In this document: one piece after another, positions 8,647 through 18,190 of the stretch
Layout of the letters: every line of letters begins with the position of its first letter
Numbering within the stretch: position 1 is the first letter of the stretch
Assembly: GCA_012103315.1 (NCBI GenBank)
Contig: WLWZ01000001.1
Location: 806,001-870,000, forward strand
DNA length: 64,000 nucleotides
Source: Alphaproteobacteria bacterium
GTDB lineage: Bacteria; Pseudomonadota; Alphaproteobacteria; MPNO01; UBA2964
Reading direction: 5' to 3'
Position numbers and translations under genes: made by a program
Notes under the pieces: model-generated
Told to the model about the DNA's origin: nothing
The model's input: the letters and a program-made list of their open reading frames with translations, nothing else
The model's database searches: none

Positions 8647-9827
8647 TACCCTCGCTCCAAAATTAGTACTGCGCTAGAGCCCCAGTTGCGAACATATGGA
8701 ATAACGCCGATTCCAGTACACATTGCCGTAGATGGGTTCGGTACTTGTCGATCGGTCGCTTCGCCAAAAAGCTGGCGTAGCGCTTCAATAATGTTGATCT
8801 GGCCGCCTGCTAGTCCAGGCTGGCCCGCTGATATTTGACCGCCGCCGGTGTTAATCGGTAATTTCCCAGTCGGTGAAATATCAGTCGATAGTAGATAGTC
8901 CGATCCTTCGCCGCGACCACAGAAGCCTATCTGCTCAAGCTGTAACATTTCGGCGATGAGAAAATCATCGTAGGGGTGGAACATATCGATATCCTCGGTG
9001 GACATACCGACTTTCTCCAACGCCTGTGGACCGGCAATACTAAATCCTGTTTCGGTAATGTCCGGGAGCTGTTCGTGGACGTTGAAGTTCGTCAGCTCTG
9101 AATAGGCGATGGGGTGTGCCAAGTTTTTGACACCCAACTTCTTCGCTCGTTCGGTCGTTGTAATGATGATTGCATTGGCACCGTCACACGGCATGACAGA
9201 ATCTAACAACCGGAGTGGTGTAGAAACCATTCGGGCGTTCAGATAGTCGTCGACGGTCATTGGTTTGCGAAGACCTTCCACCGCATATTCGTTTACGACC
9301 GCACCATTCCGTTGCGCGACGGCTAACTTTCCCAAGGCTTCAAACTTCAAGTCATATTGATGCATATAGCGATGCATGATCAGCCCGAAGGCCCCTGGGG
9401 GGCCTTGAATTCCCGTTGGGTTACGAAATTCTGATCGATAGGACCGTTGATCGTCTACGCGACGTGTTGTTGGCGTCGCCGCGGCAATTGAGAGAACTGT
9501 TTCACAATATCCCGACTGAATGGCTGCTGCTGCTCGGGCAACATTGCCAGGCATTGATGCGCCGCCGATATCGGTGGTTTGTGTCCAAGATGTCTGGAGG
9601 CCGAGGTGGTCGCCAAGATAATTGGACCAAAAATTATTGCCAGCTTCGCTTGAGGGCAGGACTGTCGCTATACCATCGATGTCTTTGGTGCCAAGCCCTG
9701 TATATTCCAGGACTTTAGATGCGGCTTCCGCAGCGACGTCGTATGTGGTTCGTCCTGAACGACGGACATTTTTTATCTCGCCGTAGCCGATGATGGCGAT
9801 GTCTTTGTTTGCTAGAGGATTCTTCAT
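8646..9827 (-). CDS. Thiolase-like protein (SCP2-thiolase/aldolase type)
   Basis: 393 residues of the thiolase superfamily. It has the SCP2-type pattern: DIGGASMPGNVARAAAAI where a biosynthetic thiolase would show its nucleophilic Cys, FHPYDDFLIAEMLQLEQIGF in the middle, NTGGGQISAGQPGLAGG where GHP is expected, and MCTGIGV near the end. The first catalytic Cys is not visible and the His of GHP is Gln, so an ordinary thiolase reaction is doubtful. With the overlapping DUF35 gene it resembles the Ltp2-DUF35 retro-aldolases. It is first in a three-gene operon with an acyl-CoA dehydrogenase, and divergent from the acyl-CoA synthetase at 9965. Confidence 0.85.
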   Translation of the reverse strand: MKNPLANKDIAIIGYGEIKNVRRSGRTTYDVAAEAASKVLEYTGLGTKDIDGIATVLPSSEAGNNFWSNYLGDHLGLQTSWTQTTDIGGASMPGNVARAAAAIQSGYCETVLSIAAATPTTRRVDDQRSYRSEFRNPTGIQGPPGAFGLIMHRYMHQYDLKFEALGKLAVAQRNGAVVNEYAVEGLRKPMTVDDYLNARMVSTPLRLLDSVMPCDGANAIIITTTERAKKLGVKNLAHPIAYSELTNFNVHEQLPDITETGFSIAGPQALEKVGMSTEDIDMFHPYDDFLIAEMLQLEQIGFCGRGEGSDYLLSTDISPTGKLPINTGGGQISAGQPGLAGGQINIIEALRQLFGEATDRQVPNPSTAMCTGIGVIPYVRNWGSSAVLILERG

Positions 9828-9964
9828 TTATTTGGATAGGCTCGTTTTTCCCTGTTGAATAAGCCTACGCCCAGATCAATCTCTGTCAATGGCTGGCGGG
9901 ACGTTGCAAACAAGGATTTGCTGCGCGAAGATTAGACTTACAAAGATAGAAGAAAGACAAAAAT

Positions 9965-12158
9965 ATGGGGGGAGTGTCCGCCAGCAAGGTTGAAGCTCTG
10001 TTGAACCCGAAGAGTGTTGCGATCCTTGGGGCACGGGAAAATCCGATGGATTGGACCGCCCGCATTTTCGCCAACTATCAGCGGTTTGAGTTTGATGGTC
10101 CAGTTTGGCCGGTCAATCCTCGTTTTAACGAAATTTGGGGTGTTCCCTGCTATGCGAGTTTGGCAGATTTACCGGGTGTGCCCGATAAGCTCGTTGTCAT
10201 GCGGGCAGCGTCTTCTGTTTGCGGGATATTGCGCGAAGCGGCAGCAATGGGTACGCGTAGCGCAACTGTTTACGCGGCCGGCTATTCAGAGATTGGGACC
10301 GATGACGGCAAAGCGCTGGAGGAAGAGCTCCGGACTGTAATCGAGGAGACCGGATTGGCTGTTTGCGGTCCGAACTGCCTCGGGAGCATGTCGGCAAGGG
10401 GTAGATCTTTGTGCCTTCCTGATGACCGGATTCGCGAACTGGTTCGAGGACCCGTCGCGATGGTTGGGCAAAGTGGAACGACCACCCCTGGCATTGGCCG
10501 TACTCTTATCGATCGTGGGATCGACGTCGGGTATATCGTAACCAGTGGAAACGAAGTCGGGTTAGCGACCGCGGATTATATAAATTATTTTGTTGATGAT
10601 CCTGATGTCAGACTGATCTTCTGTCTGATAGAAGCGGTTCGGCGGCCGCAGGATTTTCTTGCGGCGTGCCGTCGCGCACGCGAAGCGGGCAAGCCCGTCG
10701 TTGCTCTCAAGATGGGTGTGTCCGAAGGCGGGCGCGCCGCCGCATTAGCTCATACCGGTTCTATGGCGGGTGCAGTAGAAGCATTTGATGCTGTTGCTGG
10801 AGATGCAGGTGCTATCCGTGTAGAAAGTGGTGATGCTGCCATTGACCTCGTTGAACTGCTGGTTAACGCGGGCTTACCTGAAACAGATAACGTCGGTGTT
10901 CTGGTCTATTCCGGTGGTGTGAGGGGGGTTGTCGCTGGATGCCGCCGATCGTCATGGGGTGCCGCTACCGGACTTTTCACCAGAGACCACGGCAAAATTC
11001 AAAGAATTTCTGGGTGATGATCTAAGGGTCACAAATCCATTGGATGCTACTGGGTTTATGAACCAGAAGCTTGAAGCCATTATTGAAATGGTTGAGGCGG
11101 TTCAGAACGATCCCAATTTTGGCACGATTCTATTTCAGGAAGATTTGCCGCCAAGTGAAGGAATAAATGATGCAAATAAGAGGCGCACAAATCGGGTTCT
11201 TAGCACAATGCAAGGTTTCCAGGAGCACTTCCTGGATAAGGGTGGTATCCCCGTTGGGTTGATTTCACCCGCTTCAGCTGACTTGACTACCTTCAGCCGG
11301 GAGGCGCGGAAGAAATTCCCGCAAATAGCCGTCCTTAGCGAGCCGGATCGTGCGTTCAAAGCGCTACAGTCGGCTTTTACTTATCGGGATCGAATTCGCG
11401 AGGCAGAGCAATGCCAATCAGTTGCTGCAAATGGGCCCTCGGACATGATAGAGGCGGCACTCTCCAACGTATCAGGCACTGAACCGTTCGCCCTAAGTGA
11501 ACCGGCCTCTAAAAAACTTGTCACCTCTTACGGTATCAATTCACCCCGAGAAGGATTTGCAAAAACACCTGCGGAGGTCGTGAAATTAGCTGATGACATT
11601 GGCTATCCGGTCGTCGTCAAAGGTGTTGCTGCGGCAATGACCCATAAATCAGATGCCGGCGCAGTGATGCTGGGTTTAAATGATAGTTCTGCGGTTGAGC
11701 GGGCCTGTAATGATATTGCCGCAAACGTTGCCAATTATGACTCTGAGATCGCACTAGATGGATGGCTCGTTGCTCAATCTATAGCGAATGGCTTGGAATT
11801 GGTTCTCGGCATTCAGCGTGATCCCGAAATGGGCCCCGTTGTTATGTTCGGGCTAGGGGGTGTTTGTCTTGAACTGATCAAAGATGTGTCATTTTGTAGT
11901 CCTGGCTTTGGTCAGGCGCGCGCGGATCGTATGATCAATGAAACACGTGCGGGCCGATTAATTGACGGATATCGTGGCGACGGGCCTTTCGATAGGGAAG
12001 CAATCGTTGATGCTCTGGTTGCGGTGGGGGAAATGGCAGTAAGTAATCCAGATACCATAGAGTCGCTCGATATTAATCCTTTTGTCGCTTTATCGCCCGG
12101 TGAAGGAGCCTATGCGCTTGATGCACTGGCGGTCCTGAGCCGAAAAACAATGGAATAA
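9965..12158 (+). pseudogene. ADP-forming acyl-CoA synthetase, split by a +1 frameshift at a G6 run
   Basis: One gene in two frames. Part 1 (9965-about 10928) encodes the CoA-binding domain (LLNPKSVAILGARENP), CGPNCLGSM and the phosphohistidine region AALAHTGSMAG. Part 2 (from 10929 to 12158) continues with DAADRHGVPLP, the NPLDATGF motif and a C-terminal ATP-grasp domain (VVVKGVAAAMTHKSDAGAV, LEINPF-like SLDINPF). Removing one G from the G6 run at 10923-10928 restores VRGLSLDAADRHG exactly. The intact paralogue at 35396-37465 shows the expected architecture. It could be a sequencing error, a recent inactivation or a slippage site. Acyl-CoA dehydrogenase follows 4 bases downstream. Confidence 0.85.
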
Positions 12159-12162
12159 GAAG

Positions 12163-13353
12163 ATGGAACTTGTTCTCACGGAAGATCAGAGATTACTGAA
12201 GGAGAGCGCCGAAAAGCTCGTTGAACGTTGTGGAGGCCCGGATGCCCATCGAAAACATCGTGACGTTAAACATGGTTTCGACAAGGAACGGCTTAAGACA
12301 ATTGCCGAGGCGGGTTGGCTTTCTCTGATGGTACCTGAAAAAGCGGACGGGCTCGGTATGGGTATAACTGACCTTGCTCTCGCCTTGGAACAGGCAGGAA
12401 GAGGATTGTTGACTGAACCGGTTGCTGCATTAGCGGCTTGTGCGCGGGCCGTTGGCACCGGCCGGGCCGCGACGGGGGCTGGGACAGAGCAGGCGTTAAG
12501 TAGTCTTGTCTCGGGTGAAAATTTGTTGATCCCCGTTTTGCAAGACCCAACCGTAGCAGATGAAGAACGCGAACGCGTTTTTGCCGAACATTATCATTAT
12601 GGCTATCAGCTGACAGGCACTCGTAGAGGTGTGCCTTTCGCAGAGGCAGCGGAGGGGTTTTTGGTTGATGCCAATACATCGGATGGCATGATCCTGATCA
12701 TTGTCCCTCGGGATACATTTGGCATTACGGTCGGGGCCTCGCGGACCGTTGATGGGACGTCACACGCAACGATTGAATTTTCCGAAGTAACATTGATGGC
12801 TGATGAACTCCTGATCGCTGGTGTAAAGCAGGGGGAGGCTCTTGCTGCCGATATGCATGCTCGAATTTTGTTGGGGGTTTCCGCAGAAATGTTGGGGGTT
12901 ATGGAGCAGGCGATCGACCTCGCTGTGGACTATATGCAGACAAGGGAACAGTTTGGGCGTCCTATTGGTAGCTTTCAGGCCCTTCAGCACCGGGCGGTGA
13001 ACGATCATATCCAGATAGAGCTACTGCGGTCATTACTTTATCAAGTTTGCCGTGCCGTAGATGCTGGTCATGGTAGTCGAGCGATGGTTGCCGCAGTTAA
13101 AGCACGTGCATCTGACGCCGTGTTATCGGTAACAAAGTCTGTTATCCAAATGCATGGTGCGATCGGCTTTACCGATGAATATGACGCTGGCTTATATCTT
13201 CGGCGTGCTATGACACTGGCGACCATGTATGGCAATGCGGCTGAACATCGAGAGGGCTATGTGAGGCATTCCCGCCTGGATGCTGAAAAAGTGGCTGAGC
13301 CAAGAAAGCGACGCAAACGCAAGAAGCCCAAGAAATCGATCTTTGCGACCTAA
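12163..13353 (+). CDS. Acyl-CoA dehydrogenase with basic C-terminal tail
   Basis: 396 residues. N-terminal helical domain (EDQRLLKESAEKLVERCGG), middle beta domain, and a C-terminal domain with DYMQTREQFGRPIGSFQALQH and QMHGAIGFTDEY, the family signature of the MmgC/CaiA-like dehydrogenases. The last 25 residues (from VAEPRKRRKRKKPKK) are a lysine/arginine tail not typical of the family. It starts 4 bases after the acyl-CoA synthetase, so activation and dehydrogenation are probably coupled. Its stop overlaps by 4 bases the stop of the convergent histidine kinase gene. Confidence 0.88.
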   Translation: MELVLTEDQRLLKESAEKLVERCGGPDAHRKHRDVKHGFDKERLKTIAEAGWLSLMVPEKADGLGMGITDLALALEQAGRGLLTEPVAALAACARAVGTGRAATGAGTEQALSSLVSGENLLIPVLQDPTVADEERERVFAEHYHYGYQLTGTRRGVPFAEAAEGFLVDANTSDGMILIIVPRDTFGITVGASRTVDGTSHATIEFSEVTLMADELLIAGVKQGEALAADMHARILLGVSAEMLGVMEQAIDLAVDYMQTREQFGRPIGSFQALQHRAVNDHIQIELLRSLLYQVCRAVDAGHGSRAMVAAVKARASDAVLSVTKSVIQMHGAIGFTDEYDAGLYLRRAMTLATMYGNAAEHREGYVRHSRLDAEKVAEPRKRRKRKKPKKSIFAT

Positions 13354-15137
13354 TGAGTTTCTATAGATTTGCGGACAACGCGTTCTGTGGGGAAGCGGAC
13401 AGTAACGGTTGTCCCCACGTTGATCTGGCTTTGTATATCCAGCGAACCACCATGCATTTCGGCGAGAGACTTCGATAACGGAAGCCCGAGGCCGGTTCCT
13501 TCATAGCGACGATTAAAGGCACTATCGACCTGACCAAAAAGACCCAGGGCCTTTGGAATATCTTCTAAGGAGATTCCAATTCCGGTATCTTCGACCTGAA
13601 AGACATAACCTCCAGAATCGCTGTACCAAGCCGTTAAGGTCACCGTGCCATTCGAACCGGTAAATTTAAGAGCATTAGACAACAAGTTGATGAGAATTTG
13701 CCGTACTTTCATCTCGTCGGCATAAAGCGGTGGCAATTTGTCAGGTGCTTCTACGACGAGGCTAACGTCGGACCGTTGTGCTTGATCATGGAGCATTCTG
13801 GTCACACTCCGGATTGCATCATGCACATCTACCCATTCTTCATAAAGCTCTTCATTTCCGGATTCTATCTTCGAAAAATCCAAAACGTCGTTGATAAGCT
13901 CAAGTAAGTGTCGACCGGCGTCATTTATATCCCGCGCATAATCTCGATATTTGATGCTGCCAACAGGACCAAAAGTTTGTTCTCTGATGATGTCGGAAAA
14001 CCCCATGATAGCGTTCAGTGGCGTGCGCAATTCATGGCTCATGTTGGATAGGAATTCGGATTTTGCGCGACTGGCATCCTCGGCCATATCTCTGGCCTTA
14101 GTAACTTCGTCTGTAGTCCTCATCAAAGCTTCGGTTTGGACTTCAAGGCGCGCCTTCGTTCTCTGCAACTCGATGAATTTCGTGTTCAGTTCTCTTTGGC
14201 TTTCTTCGAGGCGCCGTTCAAACTCCATATGATCGGTGATGTCGAGGCCCAGCGCATCGCAAACCGTCACGTCGTCTGGACGTCTTCGAGGGCGAACCAA
14301 TAGCCTAAGCCACAGAACTTTTTCTGAACCGGAATGAACGCGGAAGTCTCGGGTTACAGGGTCGCCGGATAGGGCGCACTCATCGAGCGCATGGAGAAGG
14401 TCACGTCGATCTTCTGTCTGAATATTACGGAGGAGACGTTTCGGGGATTTTAGTAGTGCCTCGCGGGAGACGCCGGCGATTTCGGAAACGCCGCCGCTCA
14501 TAAATGTGAGGGCTTTTCTGTTGTCGATGCCTACGGACCATTGCAAAACAATACCTGGGATATTGGCTGTTAGATTTGATAGACGTGCATGTGCTTCAGC
14601 ATGAGCATCGATAGAATTGCGATGTTGGATCGCAAGACTAGCGAGATCTCTGAACTCGTTGACTATTTCTATTTCAGTTTCTTCTGGTGTTCCGATGACC
14701 GTTCGATATATGGCGAGTGTTCCGATTACGACACCGTTTCCCGAAAGGATTGGTTCAGACCAGCAAGCGCGTAGGCCATGAGTTCGTGCGAGGGCCGCTA
14801 AATTTCGCCATTTAGGATCGACTGCAATATCTGCAGTAATGACACGTTCGCCAAGGGCTGCTGCTGTGCCGCACGTGCTTGATGATGGGCTGATTTGTAT
14901 GCCATCGATTGCTTGAATAAAGCTATCCGGTAGGCTTGGCGCGCTGCCATGGATAAGCTGACCACCATTGGGGGCTACAATTTGTATTGCGGCCATAACA
15001 CCGGGGAGCCGTTCTTCTAAGGATTCACAAATTTCCGCAAGAACAGCGTTTAGGCGTTCTCCTTGCGCGAGAGACCGAACAATAGAATTCTGGGAACTCG
15101 AAGAATTTTCGTGAACACTACTAGGCGGGAAATTCAC
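13350..15137 (-). CDS. GAF-PAS hybrid sensor histidine kinase
   Basis: 595 residues without an obvious membrane segment, so probably cytosolic. Order: GAF domain (residues about 20-165, with CGTAAALGERVITADIA), PAS domain (about 185-305, VLWLRLLVRP), a coiled coil, HisKA with the phospho-acceptor His in MSHELRTPLNAIMGF, and the HATPase domain with N box INLLSNALKFTG, G1 DTGIGIS and G2 YEGTGLGLPLSKS. The start is GTG at 15137, overlapping the Sel1 gene's TGA in the sequence gtga, so translation is coupled. No receiver domain or response regulator gene lies nearby. Signal unknown. Confidence 0.92.
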   Translation of the reverse strand: MNFPPSSVHENSSSSQNSIVRSLAQGERLNAVLAEICESLEERLPGVMAAIQIVAPNGGQLIHGSAPSLPDSFIQAIDGIQISPSSSTCGTAAALGERVITADIAVDPKWRNLAALARTHGLRACWSEPILSGNGVVIGTLAIYRTVIGTPEETEIEIVNEFRDLASLAIQHRNSIDAHAEAHARLSNLTANIPGIVLQWSVGIDNRKALTFMSGGVSEIAGVSREALLKSPKRLLRNIQTEDRRDLLHALDECALSGDPVTRDFRVHSGSEKVLWLRLLVRPRRRPDDVTVCDALGLDITDHMEFERRLEESQRELNTKFIELQRTKARLEVQTEALMRTTDEVTKARDMAEDASRAKSEFLSNMSHELRTPLNAIMGFSDIIREQTFGPVGSIKYRDYARDINDAGRHLLELINDVLDFSKIESGNEELYEEWVDVHDAIRSVTRMLHDQAQRSDVSLVVEAPDKLPPLYADEMKVRQILINLLSNALKFTGSNGTVTLTAWYSDSGGYVFQVEDTGIGISLEDIPKALGLFGQVDSAFNRRYEGTGLGLPLSKSLAEMHGGSLDIQSQINVGTTVTVRFPTERVVRKSIETH

Positions 15138-15787
15138 GCGGCAGTCTCATTATTTGTAGTCTGAATACTTGATGTGAGCTTTGAGTCCGATGCGTGATGA
15201 TTTTGTGTGATTGATTGTTTGGCTTTGAGGGCGACTGCTCTATTTTCGTCGCTTAGATCGCCTTTGATGGCCTCTTTGAGCCATTTGAAGGCTTCCCCAT
15301 GATTTGTCTCTACACCTTTTCCGTCTCTTAGCAAAAGGGCGAAGACAAGCTGTGCTGCTGCGTCGCCAGCTTTAGCCGCTTTACGGAACCAGAAAACCGC
15401 TAAATTCAAATCTTTCGTAACGATTTTACCCTTCGCGTATATACTACCCAATCTGTGCATGGCCTTTGCATCCCCAAGCCCAGCAGCTTTTTCATACCAT
15501 CCAATGGCGGCATCATTGTCTTTGTCGATATATTCGCCACGGACAAATATACGTGCCAGAGTCATTGCTGCGGAGGGGTTACCGCTGCCAACAGACTTCT
15601 CGTACCAATGGATCGCTTCAGACGTGTTTGCGGTCACGCCGTTGCCCTGTAAATACATTGTGCCAATAACGGCTTGCGCGTTCATATCTCCCATTGCCCC
15701 GGATGCAAACGTGGATTTCATTTCTTCCGTAAAGGAATCGGGAAATACGGGGTCCTGAGAAAGCTTATTCCATCGGTGGACTGTCAT
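15134..15787 (-). CDS. Sel1-repeat (TPR-like) protein
   Basis: 217 residues with about four Sel1-like repeats between residues 35 and 175, each with the pattern A..LG..Y..G.GV....EA..WY.KAA..G (for example YLQGNGVTANTSEAIHWYEK, RLGSIYAKGKIVTKDLNLAV). Such solenoids are scaffolds for protein contacts. No signal peptide is apparent. The gene is first in a two-gene unit and its stop overlaps the start of the histidine kinase, so it may modulate that kinase; this is inferred from the coupling alone. Confidence 0.85.
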   Translation of the reverse strand: MTVHRWNKLSQDPVFPDSFTEEMKSTFASGAMGDMNAQAVIGTMYLQGNGVTANTSEAIHWYEKSVGSGNPSAAMTLARIFVRGEYIDKDNDAAIGWYEKAAGLGDAKAMHRLGSIYAKGKIVTKDLNLAVFWFRKAAKAGDAAAQLVFALLLRDGKGVETNHGEAFKWLKEAIKGDLSDENRAVALKAKQSITQNHHASDSKLTSSIQTTNNETAA

Positions 15788-15958
15788 TATTCTTTTGGAT
15801 TAGCCAATCAAAGCGGGGTTAAAGAATTATTGAATAGTTATAAAGCGCGTATCTTTTCGTATCCTTAACGTCCGAAATTGGGAGTTAACGGACCTTTCAT
15901 GGTCGTCGCCTATACTGATAAGTGCCTCTAAGACATTGATATTAGGTATTTCTGAGAT

Positions 15959-16468
15959 ATGGACGTTTACGACACCGCGAAAAGAATGGTCTGCAATATC
16001 ATTGCAGTGGCCCTATCGATGACCGTTGCATCGGTCGAAGCCATGTTGCCGTCATCGCCGCAATGGCTTGAGCGTGTTGACCAGCTCGCCGCTCAAATGC
16101 GGACCATCGCACATCCGGACCAGAAGACGACGATGCGACGTCGTCGCCAAGATGTTGACGCAAACGGTGAGGAGGAGTTTGTGGTTAATACGGATCAGCT
16201 TCTTCTCGCTTATAACCAACTTTGGCAATTCGTTCACGATTTGCGGAGTGAGGGCCTGTCTTTAGATGAGCCATTCTGCGAGAGAATTGAGAAAGAATGG
16301 TCCGTTACGACCTTGCTGACCTATATGCGGAATGCGGATGGCGCTTTACAAGATCATGCCCAGACGGCGATGGATTCAGCAGCCGGGTATCTAAGTGCAA
16401 ATTCAGAAAATAACTCAGAATCGATTGATAATGTGAGCGCGGAACGCCAGTCATCGCCTGCTGCTTAG
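15959..16468 (+). CDS. Hypothetical protein, possible signal peptide
   Basis: 169 residues, not recognised. The N-terminal segment MVCNIIAVALSMTVASVEA is hydrophobic and could be a signal peptide or a buried helix. Then comes a polar middle with an RRRR cluster and a helical region (TDQLLLAYNQLWQFVHDLR), and a low-complexity Ser/Asn/Glu C-terminus. It is divergent from the Sel1 gene with a 171-bp region between. Coding is supported by length and by the absence of a better frame, not by homology. Confidence 0.55.
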   Translation: MDVYDTAKRMVCNIIAVALSMTVASVEAMLPSSPQWLERVDQLAAQMRTIAHPDQKTTMRRRRQDVDANGEEEFVVNTDQLLLAYNQLWQFVHDLRSEGLSLDEPFCERIEKEWSVTTLLTYMRNADGALQDHAQTAMDSAAGYLSANSENNSESIDNVSAERQSSPAA

Positions 16469-16585
16469 GTTGTTTGTCATGGCCCGGTGCTAAAGGGCCA
16501 TAAATAATTCCTTTTCTGCTTGATTGTCTTTGCTCGGTTCCAGTACCAACAGGAACCTTATAAAAGCATATGGCACATATAGATC

Positions 16586-17650
16586 ATGAATATTCTCATT
16601 CTTCCCGGCGATGGAATTGGCCCTGAAATCGTCGCGGTAGCCGATGCCGCACTGCAAACTGTTAATCAGCGGTTCTCCCTCGGCCTTAATCTTGATCGGC
16701 AGGAAGCAGGTCTGGCGGCACTGAAGACTAGGGGGAGCACAATTCCCGATGAGGTGGCTGCTAAAGCCCGGGTGGCGGACGGAGTCGTACTGGGCCCAGC
16801 ATCGACGGAAGATTATCCATCGGCTGCGGAAGGCGGAATAAACATATCGGCGTGGTTTCGTACCCAATTTGATCTATATGCGAACATTCGCCCCAGCAAA
16901 ATACGAGAGGGTGTCCCGGGGCATGTTCCAGCAATGGATCTCATCATTGTTCGTGAAAATACTGAAGGGTTTTACGCGGATCGGAATATGGCGGTCGGAA
17001 CAGGTGAGTTTATGCCTACCCCCGATCTTGCACTCGCCGTTGGCAAGGCGACGACGGAGGGTTGTCGACGCATTGCCGTTGCTGCCTTTGAACTGGCCAA
17101 ACGCCGCAGCAAGCGGGTGACGGCAGTTCACAAAGCAAATGTATTGCGGCACTACAGCGGTCTATTCTTGAAACAGGTAGATGCTGTTTCTGCGGATTAT
17201 CCCGAGGTCACTGTCGATAAGGTAATTGTCGATGCAATGGCGGCGCTTCTTGTTCGGTCCCCCGAAAAGTTCGATGTTGTCGTAACGACGAATATGTTTG
17301 GTGACATCTTATCGGACGAGGCTGCAGAACTCGCGGGTGGGCTGGGGCTTGCTGCCTCCCTTAACGCGGGGGCTGATCACGCAATTGCGCAGGCCGCGCA
17401 TGGCTCTGCGCCAGACATCGCCGGAAAAAACATCGCTAATCCAGCTGCTATGGTGCATTCAACGGCAATGCTTCTGGAGCATTTGGGAGCAAAGCACGGT
17501 GACGCGGGACTCGCAGAAGCGGGAGACTTTCTGGCGGAAAAAACAGATGGACTACTAGCTTCTGGTGCAACACGGACTTCCGATTTAGGCGGCAGCTGCA
17601 CCACGAGCGGGTTTGGGGAAGCCCTCGTTGCTTCTATTTTGGATGGCTAA
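16586..17650 (+). CDS. Isocitrate/isopropylmalate dehydrogenase family protein
   Basis: 354-residue NAD(P)- and Mg-dependent beta-decarboxylating dehydrogenase. It starts with the family signature ILPGDGIGPEIV, carries the substrate-binding RENTEGFYADRN, the catalytic Lys in HKANVLR and the metal aspartates in VVTTNMFGDILSDEAA. The RENTEGFY wording is closer to homoisocitrate, tartrate or isocitrate dehydrogenases than to a typical LeuB, which usually has RELTGGIYFG. Therefore leucine biosynthesis is not assumed although leuCD lie at 40.3-42.3 kb. Stand-alone gene, convergent with the copper chaperone gene. Confidence 0.85.
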   Translation: MNILILPGDGIGPEIVAVADAALQTVNQRFSLGLNLDRQEAGLAALKTRGSTIPDEVAAKARVADGVVLGPASTEDYPSAAEGGINISAWFRTQFDLYANIRPSKIREGVPGHVPAMDLIIVRENTEGFYADRNMAVGTGEFMPTPDLALAVGKATTEGCRRIAVAAFELAKRRSKRVTAVHKANVLRHYSGLFLKQVDAVSADYPEVTVDKVIVDAMAALLVRSPEKFDVVVTTNMFGDILSDEAAELAGGLGLAASLNAGADHAIAQAAHGSAPDIAGKNIANPAAMVHSTAMLLEHLGAKHGDAGLAEAGDFLAEKTDGLLASGATRTSDLGGSCTTSGFGEALVASILDG

Positions 17651-17654
17651 AGCG

Positions 17655-18176
17655 TTAGTGCTTCATCTTGTGTTTGCCGTGACCTTGCCCAGAAGGTTTT
17701 CCTAACGCGCCTGCATGCTTGATTTGGACTTTAACAGTTACTTTGCCGGCTTTTTCGAAAACAAGTGTTAGCGGAAATTCTTCGCCCATTTTTAGTTTCT
17801 GCGTTAGTCCCATCATCATGATGTGGTGACCACCGGGTTTGAGCGTAATTGAGTCGTGCGCTGGTATTGCGACGCTCTTAATATGGCGCATCCGCATGAT
17901 GCCGTTGTCGTTCTTGTGAGTATGCAACTCTACCCGCTTGGCAACCGGTGCCATGGCACCGATTAATTTGTCAGCCTGTTTTCCGTGGTTCATGACCGTC
18001 ACATAAGCTGCACCGTTCTTGCCTATTGATGCCCGTGCCCACGGATTCTCAACCATGACCTTATTGTCGGCCATTTTATCTGCCGAGTGGCGCATTTGCA
18101 TCTTGTGGTCCTGCGCCAATGTGGGGGCCGCAAGGAAAGCAATTATTGTTGCGGCCATACAAGTTCTAGAAATCAT
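17655..18176 (-). CDS. PCu(A)C periplasmic copper chaperone
   Basis: About 173 residues. The start at 18176 is preferred because ggaga lies just upstream; a GTG at 18188 is an alternative. The N-terminal signal peptide (AATIIAFLAAPTLAQ) exports it. The copper site of the family is visible as ELHTHKNDNGIMRM followed by GGHHIMMMGL (H...M...HxM pattern), and His/Met-rich segments occur at both ends. It normally delivers Cu(I) to cytochrome oxidase. It lies 14 bases behind the molybdenum hydroxylase gene on the same strand, an unusual neighbour, so co-transcription does not necessarily mean shared function. Confidence 0.88.
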   Translation of the reverse strand: MISRTCMAATIIAFLAAPTLAQDHKMQMRHSADKMADNKVMVENPWARASIGKNGAAYVTVMNHGKQADKLIGAMAPVAKRVELHTHKNDNGIMRMRHIKSVAIPAHDSITLKPGGHHIMMMGLTQKLKMGEEFPLTLVFEKAGKVTVKVQIKHAGALGKPSGQGHGKHKMKH

Positions 18177-18190
18177 CTTTGTCTCCACTT

